From Yponomeuta sedellus (taxonomy: Eukaryota; Arthropoda; Insecta; Lepidoptera; Yponomeutidae): a stretch of DNA of 64,000 bases. Below are positions 1 to 10,000 of this stretch, in pieces; within the stretch, counting starts at the first letter, position 1; each line of letters begins with the position of its first letter. Where the stretch lies: positions 9,783,473 to 9,847,472 of the forward strand of contig OW203724.1 of assembly GCA_934045075.1 (NCBI GenBank), in the 5' to 3' direction. The notes below the pieces were generated by a model. It did no database searches. It was not told the origin of the DNA and saw nothing but the letters and a program-made list of their open reading frames with translations. The translations under genes and the position numbers were made by a program.

Positions 1-960
1 GTATTATACCGAATGTTTCCTTAAAAGTGTTGTGATTTATAAGAAATTGTTAGTAATAATATATTTGTTCCGTGCCCAATCATGTCCTATTTGAACTGAC
101 TAGTGCCTCAAATAAATAGAATGAATATTATTTGATAATGTATTTAAAGGCCTCAAGGATATCAAGTCCTGACCATCTAATTATTTTAATATAAGAATTT
201 TTAAAAGACATAAAATTTTAGTGACATTTGTTAATTTTCAATTTATTTAATGTGTACTTAATGAAATAAATTTTATTTCAACGTAAATAATTTACATTCT
301 GTTTCCCGAATGTAAATTCTACAAATACAATGTACCTACTATATAAAATTTAAGCTGCTGCTTTCGAGGCGCAGTGTAGTGTAACCTAACCTGACTTACG
401 TCAAGTACTGAGCTAGGTCAGGGTTTATTAACGTTTTTTTTTTGTTGCGGACGATTTTCACAAGTCCACTAACCGGGAAGAGAAAAAGCGTTGGACAACC
501 AATTTCGGATTACTGTCTTAACTTTACAAAGTAATAAGGCACGGATTTATAAACAGAAAATCATTGTTTTCGGACTTTCTACATGACGTGATCTTGCCTT
601 TCCGTACAGCTATATCTAGCACATGACTTACACAAAGGAATTTGAAAGAAATGACTAAATAAAAAAAATATTAAAAAATAGATTATTCATTTAAAAAGAT
701 GAGACTCAGATGTTATGAATTTAATAAGAGTACGAGCAGACCAAAAGCTTTGCTTATTGGACACCATATATTTTGCTCGGAAACAATTTTTTTTTTTGGG
801 TTTTCCAAAGAGTAAAAACAATGTTAGAGCGCTTACTTATCCTACTGAGAGTAAATATAAGCCAGCGCTATTGTTTAAAATTACCATGTTTTGAATACAT
901 TTCGAGCAAATCCGTTTTGTTTAAATCAAGTCTGAGAACCTCGTTAAGGAAATAAATATT
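1..960. other. AT-rich sequence, nothing recognised
   Basis: No coding signal, RNA gene or clear repeat boundary seen. The 60-residue open frame at 773-955 has no recognisable content. Confidence 0.5.
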
Positions 961-967
961 GGGTGCA

Positions 968-1066
968 CGATCATCATCACCAGCCCACCGCTGCCCACTG
1001 CTGGGTATATGCGTTTTTCCCCAAATGCGTTCTCTCACGGTCCCTTGCCATCCGCATTCACGATAC
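968..1066 (-). repeat. RTE-type LINE 3' end fragment
   Basis: It contains (TCA)n, then CCCACTGCTGGGTATATGC, the reverse of the CAGCAGTGGG stem and (TGA)n tail seen at the 3' end of the RTE copy at 25135. Confidence 0.55.
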
Positions 1067-1149
1067 ATTTGCGAAAATACAATAAAAAACTGGAATAAAA
1101 AATAAATAACAACCCGATTGCTGAAAATTTACCGCTAAGCAGGGGCTTA

Positions 1150-1388
1150 AGGAGGAGGAGAGAGCTATGCTCGGAGTTTCTCTGAAGTATAGGATTCGTA
1201 ACGAACGCATCCGACCGAGAACCAAAGTTATTGACAAAGCTCAGAGAATTAGCAAGCTGAAGTGGCTGTGGGCTGGCCATATCTCGCGAAAAACCGACAA
1301 CCGTTGGAGTAAACGTGTTCTTGAGTGGAGACCGCGACTCGGCAAACGTAGTGTAGGACGCCCTCCGACTTGGTGGGATGAAGATTGA
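1150..1388 (+). pseudogene. RTE-type LINE, C-terminal fragment of the reverse transcriptase ORF
   Basis: Reads ERAMLGVSLKYRIRNERIRP, then KLKWLWAGHISRK, WSKRVLEWRPR and RSVGRPPTWWDED before a stop. The same MLG / KWxWAGH / WRP / RSVGRP signature ends the RTE ORF at 25158-26306. Truncated at both ends. Confidence 0.75.
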
Positions 1389-2009
1389 ATGTCCTGTCTC
1401 AGTCCTGACTTTGCAAATTACATGTAATCAATGATAATTGAAAATATAGACTCTAACTACCGCCAAAAATGACCCCACTCTCCACTGTGGGGTGACTTGT
1501 CTATAATGTTACTAGTCGGAGCGTGTTCAGTATTACGCAGAATAATATCTATGCACCTGCATTGGAGATCTAATAGGTATCTGCCATACGAATGATGAGA
1601 AAATGATTAAGTAAACCGAAGCTACATTGTGTCATGTATTTTGGGAGTGTTCTACTCTTAAACTTTGGTATATTTAATACAAACTGGTCATTTCGGGTTA
1701 AGTTAGTACTATGGGGTAACCTTAAAGCAAGGAAAGCTTTAGGTAAGATTAACTTCAAATATGTAGGTTTGATTTTTCTTAGGGCACTACTTAGTTAAAA
1801 ATGTTGATAAAACCATTCTACCTTTAACGCCCTATTTAGCGTGTATTGCATACTACATAAACAGCGTCGTGATGAAAATGATGACAGGACCGCTTCCGTC
1901 CCTTAAATGCATAGTTGTTCTATAAAGTAATAATAGTACGTCATTGATTATATCATTGACACTATAGGTAGTCTACTAACCAGTAATGGTGTAGCCTCGT
2001 AGGTATTAA

Positions 2010-2069
2010 GCCACGTTAATTTGCTCGGCTCATACCCTATAGGGTATGAGCCGAGCAAATTAACGTGGC
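2010..2069. repeat. Perfect 60-bp palindrome
   Basis: Two 30-base arms with no spacer, centred at 2039/2040 (GCTCATACCCTA / TAGGGTATGAGC at the core). No terminal repeat family was recognised around it. Confidence 0.85.
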
Positions 2070-2158
2070 CATTGAGATAACATTGTACAGCTATTGCCTA
2101 GTAGACTACGAAATAGAGGCAGATAACAGATATTGTCGTGCTAATGCTATGAACTATA

Positions 2159-2669
2159 AGAGCGAATTCGCACTACGTCCGATCCGAATCCGATCCTAGT
2201 CCGTGAAAATACGGTCCGGAGTAGTCGTAGAACTATTCGTAGGCCGCCACTTGTACTGTACTGTTATTTTATAAGTCTCTTATGTAACCCTTGGTGTACA
2301 TGCAATAAAGAATATTCTATCTATCTATCTAACTATTTCTACGTAGTTTACGCACTAGATCCGGCTTCCGACATCCAATGTCTCTTCGTCATCCGACAAT
2401 CTCCATTTCGGATAGATTATTTATTGACGGACCGAATCAGAGCTGCGTACGAGAGCGGACTGTGGCGAGAGGCATCCTTTTTAGTTCTGTTGTGTGGCAG
2501 CGCATGCTTGCATTATGTTACCCCACGAGTGGAAAATAACCATGTTTATGAAACAGCTTGGATTTAGATCAGAGATCGGACTAGTGTGTAAGCAATTTCC
2601 GAATTAGGTCCGAGATTTCTAGACCCGTAATTTCACGGATTCGGAACGGACGTAGTGCGAAACCGCTCT
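2159..2669. mobile_element. MITE with imperfect terminal inverted repeats and TA duplication
   Basis: The left end AGAGCGAATTCGCACTACG and the right end CGTAGTGCGAAACCGCTCT are inverted copies extending about 40 bases with mismatches, flanked by TA at 2157-2158 and 2670-2671. No coding capacity. A LINE-like tail (2270-2330) may be nested inside. Confidence 0.6.
2270..2332 (+). repeat. LINE 3' tail with AATAAAGAATATTC and (TATC)n
   Basis: GTACATGCAATAAAGAATATT followed by a short TCTA/TATC array is the same ending as the CR1/Jockey-type copies at 16295 and 59275. Confidence 0.5.
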
Positions 2670-2932
2670 TACGTGACTCTCTTGGCCCCGGTGAAACGTA
2701 AGTGGATTATTTATTATACGTACCTACTCATCAATTCAAGCATCTTCGATTAGGAGAAAAAATGAGCTGCTCCATAACAAATGTTTGGTACCTGCTGTAT
2801 CGAAAATATGGAAGAGTGTTTGGTCTATTAATACAAGACAGAACCTACTTATGTTTTACCAGAGTTGCTGCAACGCGCCGTATTCACGCATGCCGTGTGT
2901 GCTTTCACTCAACTGATTATGAATACTTGACG

Positions 2933-3000
2933 GAATCCTGACGTTTGCCATAAAAATAAGTGATTGGAGTCGTTCAGTGCGTGTATTATAGGAGCAAGTT
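2933..3000. repeat. Dispersed repeat related to 6866-6935 and 18440-18535
   Basis: Shares AATCCTGACGTTTGCCATA, a central GGAGTCGTTCAGTGCG and an AGGAGCA end with the other two copies. Class unknown. Confidence 0.45.
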
Positions 3001-5280
3001 GTTTTCTCTTTTATATATATTGAAGTAATGCAGTAAGTCACATTGTAACTGAATATGTCATCGAGTGTCTTACAATAATCTCTATAATATATTACTTCAG
3101 TATTATAATCATGAACTCACAGTTATACAACGGTTTTATTTTTGTTTCTACGGCGTATTATTGAAATAACGCAAAATATGAAAACTGTTTCTTCAGTATC
3201 AATCGCTAAATCAAGTTCTGTAAGAAAATATTAGAATTAAATAATAAATCAGTTCTCGTCAAGTAAACTTCTAAGACTTAATAATTTTCATCTTTTGCTT
3301 TTTAAGTTTCACCATCGATCCTGTTTTTTTTTGTAAGCGTATTCACGTGGTACATTGTGTATACTTTGGGACACTATCTAGATCTACCGTGTTAATAATA
3401 TTGTGTGTGTAATTACACTAGAGTAAGAAAGTTATATAATCTGCAGAAAGGCGAGCTTTACAATAAAAGTATTTTCTTCCTGCTCCATGGTTAGCTGGAA
3501 GGAAATATGTAAATATTCGTTGTGGATAGAAAAGAGTATGCTAGTAAAGTTTTTAAGAAGAAAATATCAGTATAAATAAAGGAAAACTGTTTTTAAGAAC
3601 TGCGTTATTTTGTTAACATATTGTTGTATTTCCTTGGCATCTGCGATTGATGTATGATGTCTAAGCAATGTTTTATTTTTAAGATTGTACTTTCAATGTA
3701 CAACTGGAATCGAAATATTTATTAATTGCTGTTGTGAAAATATTCCACTATTTTTGTAGATAATATTTTTTATGTAAAGATTTAGTTATGTATAACTTTG
3801 CCAGTCACAGCCTCCAATAGAATTAAACGCTATTATGTAAATAAACCAAGTACATCTGTCTATAACTATAGTAAATGACCCAGGCGTTTATGATTTTCTA
3901 GTTGGAGACTGTGGAAAGCTCCAAAATTGTTGTGATCTTGATTCGTTGGTCAGTGCACTAGCTGTAAGCTATATACCAATTGTTGCGTTGTTTAACTCTG
4001 CTGCATGTGGATCAGTACGTACGTACACGGTCCCTGAGAATCGGTCACTCCCTGTAACAACTTGACATGATAGATTTCTAAAGTCATATGTTGTTTATGT
4101 TTCTCCTCTTTCAGTGATTCCGATTATTGGTTTCGTTTAAGGTTTGACACATTTCTGTGGTTTAGTCAAGGCTCTGGGGGCGGTGGACGTGTTTATAGAA
4201 CGACCGACATGCCGATTTTGTTTTTATAGTTACATATCTAATCAATACTATTATTATGTGATTAATAAAGTGTTTATCAAACAAAGCATTTTTATTAGTT
4301 AATAAATACCAACAATTTAACAGAATGTAATGTTTATTTGCCAGCGCTACAGAGAAATAAGAACACAAATAGGGGAGGTGTGGTACATACAATGGTTGGC
4401 GGACTAAAGCACATAAGTTTATTGTTATTGTTCTAACAACACATTTATAAGTATATAGCATTTTGCTTACGTTAGGTACATGTTTGTTCGATTCATTGTT
4501 TCATGACAGCTCTCCGTTAATTTATAAAGGTAGTGAAAATGTCACAAATGTATCTTATGATACGTTTTTTTCACTGCCTCAAAAAATGCGTTTTGGACTT
4601 AGTCCGCCGCCCTAAAATTATTTATTTTACTCATGTTAGCAGCACAAGAGATGACGAATTACAGATAACTTTTAAGATCTTATTCATACAAAAAATATTT
4701 TTACACACTTATTCGCTAATAAATTTTATTAATATGCAACGCTGATGTTTTTGCCAAATCCCTCTTCTCAGTCTAACTAATGGAAATTTCTGTTCAGGTA
4801 CTTAGCATTGAATAGGTATAGACGTAAAGCGAAATGATTCTAATACAAATACACTGGACACAAAAAAATATGAAGAAATTATATGTAACTAAGTCGTGTG
4901 AATTGCTGTTTCCAGTAACATTTATTTTCCTATGTTCGTTGTAAGTCGACCTTAAAATAAAAGCATCATCATGGCGACAAGCTTGGTGTGGTTTAATCTC
5001 TACCTCCGATTTGAAATCATTAGCAAAACGTAGTGATTATATTCTCTGTGCAATATTTTGACAAGTTATTGTTGTTACGATAAACATTATTAGAAATGAT
5101 TTATAATGATTTAGCAGTAATGGCATAACATATGTATTCGTATCACAGTTCGTATTATTCGTGATTTCCAACCTTTGGTACGAAACTGTAAATGCAAATT
5201 CAGTGGTAAGAAGTACGGTGAAAAATGTTATCTATGTTGTTTGTCGTAAATTATAACAATACAGTACAATTCCACTAAAT
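3000..5280. other. AT-rich sequence, nothing recognised
   Basis: No coding exon, RNA gene or bounded repeat was found. Short open frames at 4162-4461 and 4533-4745 lack recognisable content. Confidence 0.45.
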
Positions 5281-5284
5281 TGCG

Positions 5285-5425
5285 ATCCCCAACCCGCATG
5301 CCCAGCGCGGGGATTATGGGCATTACCCTACCCCCCAATAATGGCACAACCTTGCGCTATAGCGCTCATTTGGGGGGGGGGGGCTATCTCCAGCAGTGGA
5401 CTAATATAGCCTGAAGAAGAAGAGA
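5285..5425 (+). repeat. LINE/SINE 3' fragment with CCAGCAGTGGAC stem
   Basis: Contains GGCATTACCC, ATAGCGCTCAT and CCAGCAGTGGACTAATATAG. An inverted copy lies at 9412-9508 (CATAGCGCAAGGTTGTGCC, GGTAATGCCC). Confidence 0.55.
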
Positions 5426-5759
5426 GAGAAACTATATGCGTAAATAAGCAATTGAGTTAGTTACCTGCCGCCGAACTTGAGATGCTCGAACATTTTATTT
5501 TATCGATTTTTGTTACTTTTTGTCCTGATGTTAATACGCATTAATTTTATTATTCTCTTAAGCCTATTTGGCTTAAGTGAATAATTTCTTATACCAAAAA
5601 TTAACATATTTGTTTTTTCGCTATAATGTTTTCATAACTAGCACGATATTACACTAAATCATGGTAGAATATTCCCTTAAAAAGAACAAATGAGTTATAC
5701 CGCTAAGAAGCCACCCTGTAGTTATACCGCTTATAGCAGAACGATCCAGTGAAACTTCT

Positions 5760-6085
5760 ATTCATTGATTAATACAAACAAGGAATGTTGCGTTGGTTTG
5801 GACATGTGGAGAGGATGAAGGAAGAAAGATTGACGAAACAAATATATATTGCGAATGTGAGTGGAAGGGCTGGGGACGTCCCAGACGGACTTACATCGAC
5901 CAAATAGGGGATGTATTAGCAAAGGGAAGGATAAAAAGTACCCGGAACCGGCGTGCGTGCATGCAACGACTTATGAACGTTGATGAAGCGAAGGTGATCT
6001 GTCAGGATCGTGGCAAGTGGCAGTCCCTGGTCTCTGCCTACCCCTCTGGGATACAGGCGTGAGGTTATGTATGTATGTAATACAA
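5760..6085 (+). pseudogene. LINE C-terminal ORF fragment with (ATGT)n tail
   Basis: In broken frames it reads MLRWFGHVERMKEERLTK, GRGRPRRTYIDQIGDVLAKG and DRGKWQSLVSAYP, then a stop and (GTAT)n. W-x-GHVERM and GRPRRT are typical of RTE/R1-type LINE C termini. A second copy is at 34415-34655 on the other strand. Confidence 0.7.
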
Positions 6086-6489
6086 ACAGTTTTTATCATA
6101 TCTTCTAATATATAAAAATCTCGTGTCACAGTGTTTATCAAACTCCTCTGATACGGCTGGACTGTGGAAAAATATACACTAAAATTTCATAAAAGCCGGT
6201 GATTATGAAATTTTCTGTGGATATTTTTTCTATATTTTAGCAGATCTGAAAACACCTAAAGTAGAACTAGGGATAACGAAGTTATCATTAGTACCATTAT
6301 ATCATGTTCTATTCATAGTGGAACTAGTGTTGATAAAAAAAAATCACAAATTTTCAAATAGGCGTTAGCTAATTAATATAGCAAAACAGCACAATCACTT
6401 CTGCTGGTCCTATGTTAGTGTAGCCTCATAGCCTGTGCTGTGGTGACCAGGCAAGCAAATCGAATATTTGATTTTTTCTGTAATCATAC

Positions 6490-6960
6490 TAGTATTTTAT
6501 TATTTTATTAATTTTTTTACAGATTCTGAAATCTGCAATAAATTTCAGTTTCCACACTACCTAATGGTACATTTTAATACCCGTCTAGCGAATGTAAGAA
6601 AATTTGATGTGATAAGTAATTATTCTTACCAGACTTCTTCTACTTTACACTGCATCCACGAATCACACCAAATACGATGACAAGATATTATTTGTGGATC
6701 TTACGCCGTCCCTTCGACTTCGCTTATCGTTTAACATTTGTTAATTAACATAGGTAAATTAATATAATTATATTAGAAAACAATCAAGAAGCTTTGAAAG
6801 GAAAGTTTCGCTGGAACCGGCGACGGCTTCGAAGTCCTAATTATCCGCATCTCCTCAAATCCTGTCGAAATCCTGACGTTTGCGATAGCAATAGTATGGA
6901 ACTTGACAATTCCTGTGCGCACAGTTTAGGAGCAGTGACTACAGCACAGTACCGCTAGGA
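6490..6960 (-). other. Candidate 3' UTR of the LRP11-like gene
   Basis: Sequence after the stop has no further coding signal. Minus-strand AATAAA-type hexamers (plus-strand TTTATT) occur near 6496 and could serve as a poly(A) signal. The first 100 bases overlap a dispersed repeat (see 6866-6935). The transcript end is not visible from sequence alone. Confidence 0.3.
6866..6935. repeat. Dispersed repeat, 26 bp past the LRP11-like stop codon
   Basis: AATCCTGACGTTTGCGATAG and GTGCGCACAGTTTAGGAGCAG match copies at 2933 and 18440. It probably lies in the 3' UTR of the minus-strand gene. Confidence 0.4.
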
Positions 6961-7091
6961 CTACAGGTACATTCCGTTGACGAGGTAGTCAGCGTCGTGC
7001 GCTAACGAAGACTTGCCGCGGCGCAGGCGCCGGCGCGCGGCGCGGGCGCGGCAGCCCATCATCAAGCCCATCACCGTCGTCATCAGAATTC
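6961..7091 (-). CDS. LRP11-like exon 10: rest of TM helix, cytoplasmic tail, stop
   Basis: Residues 461-503 and TAG at 6961-6963. The acceptor is TTTGTCTCCAG. The TM helix ends GILMTTVMGLMMGC, followed by the stop-transfer RARAARRRLRRGK and the tail SSLAHDADYLVNGMYL. Two tyrosines close to the C terminus (496 and 502) could be sorting or SH2-type motifs (inference). Confidence 0.87.
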
Positions 7092-10000
7092 CTGGAGACA
7101 AACCAGCTAAATAAATGTCACTTCTTTCGTTATTCTAAAAACACAGCCATATGCAAGGGTTCTTAGTGGTAAACAATTTTCTTTTGGTCAGATCGGATCC
7201 CTAATAATATTGTACTGCTTTTTGCGATCCAAAAGTCGCGATTTTCCAGCACTGTTCTGACGTTTTAGCGCCACAAAACGCGTAGCTTGCAGCCGCGTCG
7301 CATAACACTGTTAAATCATAAACAAATAGACTGAAGTACGGGAAAAGCTCGGAAAAAACTGCGAGACTATTCCAAGAGTATTTAAAATAGGTAAGTACCT
7401 ATCTACAACGTACGGAAGCCACGCCACGCGAGTCCGACTCGCACTCGTCCGTTTTTTTTTATTAATTATAAATGTATAGTTTCAGATTTTCCTGTATTTA
7501 TATTTCTAGCTCAACCTATTAATTTTTATGCCCTTGAATGTCGATACACGTTTTTTTGCTATCCTAAATCTTTTTGGGTCAACTACAAGTTTTTTTTTTC
7601 ATACTTTTCATGGATCGTTACAGTACCTACACGGTTTTAATTTCAACTGGATAACTCCACGCGTTTTTGAGATAAGTGGTGTTGACAGACAGACGGACGG
7701 ACGGGCAACACAGTCATTCTACAAGGATTCCGTTTTTCCCTTTGAGCTACGGATCCTAAAGAGGGTCGACAAGTGATGTATCTCGCATTTACAATAATGC
7801 CGTCCATAATATGTGTGAGAGAGAGAGGGAAAGTAAATGATAATAATAATTTAATTTTACTTAATAAATAATCTCAATTTAGACATAAAACCAAACACTC
7901 ATTCTTTTGTTTTCCACTAACAGTGGTATACTACGCGCGAGTATTTACTGACACACACCAATATCTATATCAGATATAAGATGCTGCCCGCGACTTCGTC
8001 TGCGAAGGGTTTGTATTTCCAGTAGCTTATATTACCTAGTGTGGAGTAGAAAAGAACTAACATTATGACATTAAAATTTTAACACTATAGTAATTTTTGG
8101 GTCGCATTTGAAAAACATCACACCTGTGTTATTGTAAGGCAGTGGCGGGCCTTACTGTCAGAAGTTATCAAGCCGCCCATAAGGCCTCTGACATGGCTTA
8201 ACGACTGCCGTTACATGACAGCCGGCGCCAACGGCTTAACGTGCCTTGCGAAGCACGGAAGCGCTCGGAAAAATGCCATTAGCGGTAGCGGTAGTCACGG
8301 GACGGTCACCCACCCAGCACCTGACCGCGCCTGTTGTTGCTTAACTCAGGTGATTGATTCCAATCACTCGGTTCGACTAGGCCACGAGCGCTTCTACCTA
8401 CAGCACAGATTATGTGGTTACTGACCTATGACGAGCAGCATTACGGCGGCGGGCGGGTGCTCGCTGAGCCCGTCGTGCTCGACCGCGGCGGGGAAGTGCT
8501 CGTGCGCGGCGGCGCGGGGCGGGGCGCGCGTGCCCGGCGAGGCCCGCGCCGCCGGCGCCGGCGCCGCCGCGACCGCCACGGGCTGCGGGCGAAGGCTCAA
8601 TCACTTTCTGTTTACACGCTGAAATCTGGATGTTTTGAAAGTAGCTGCTATGTAAGTAATAATTAAAAAGGGTTATTCCACTAATCCCCATTGAAAATCC
8701 CCATTGATGGGGATTTCTGAACTTTTTGTTCACAAATCCCCATTGCCAATACTAAGATACGCCAATGGGGATTTGTGAACAAAAAGTTCATAAATCCCCA
8801 TTGGTATATAAAACAAATATAAAGAACACATTAGTATGAAACAAGTATTTATATTGTATTACTACTAAGTAATACATATATTATACAAACACAGTTTATA
8901 ACACATTTTCACATTTTCACCGTCATTAATAAAATCACATATTTATTGTCAATTAAATTCTATATTTCAATCATCTTAATTTTTCCAAGCAATGGCCAAT
9001 CGTAATTTCGCCATTTACAAGCTCCATTTGGACCTCCCGTATGTAAACATCGCGATTAATACTTTGGATTGATCTTTCTGTAATCCCTATGCTCCCTTGA
9101 GTAAGCCGCAATGCAAGCACTTCGTAGTACAATGCATCTTCAGCCAACGAAGTGAGAAGCTTCATAAGATTAGGATTCTTTTTCACCACGCGAAGTTTGA
9201 TTTGTTGGTTCCATGATTCAACTAAATTATTAGTGCGATGGCTCTGACAAAATGCATACCATATTTGAATGAAGTCCTCTTTTACTTATTGAACAAGGCT
9301 TCTAAGTAAATAAAGATAGTAAAAAAAACTGATTTAGTTTAGTTAATAAGAAACATGTGATTTTATCAATGACGGTGAAAATGTGATTGTTATGTAATAC
9401 CTCCTCTTCCTCCTCAGGCTATATTAGTCAACTGCTGGACATAGCCCTCCCAATGAGCGCCATAGCGCAAGGTTGTGCCATCATTGGGGGGTAATGCCCA
9501 TAATAATGTAATACCTAGTTACATAGAATCTGTGATTTACTTAGTAAATGTAAGGATGTCTGATTCAAAAAATATGTTAAGCACACTTTGTGCCAAAAGG
9601 GCTACTATAACATAAAGGATTATTTAGATGACAATGAGGTCTGGAATTAAAGCCAGTGCAATGTATCAGTTCTATGTTTATAATAATTATGTAAACTATG
9701 TTAATTAAGGACTTTTGAAAAGACTAGGTTAAGTTTTTTTGTCCATTTTTTCTCCTAAATGATCTAGATTTTGAAATGGACACCTAGTCTGAATTGTACG
9801 TTCATTAAGCCGCAGTTTCTGTGCTACTTTGAATAAAACCTTTTCATTTCATTTCCTTTTCATTTCATGATTACAAATCTGATTTTATAAATTGTTGAAT
9901 AACTGTGTTTGTATAATGTAGGTATTGGTATTACAAAATAAGTACTATGTGATTCATAATTAATGTGTCCTTTATATTTCGTTTTATACCCCAATGGGGA

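Noticed and set aside
8410..8733. Overlapping open frames on both strands in the GC-rich block
   Set aside because: They are other-frame shadows of LRP11-like exon 9; only the phase 0 minus frame joins its neighbours and reads into the TM helix.
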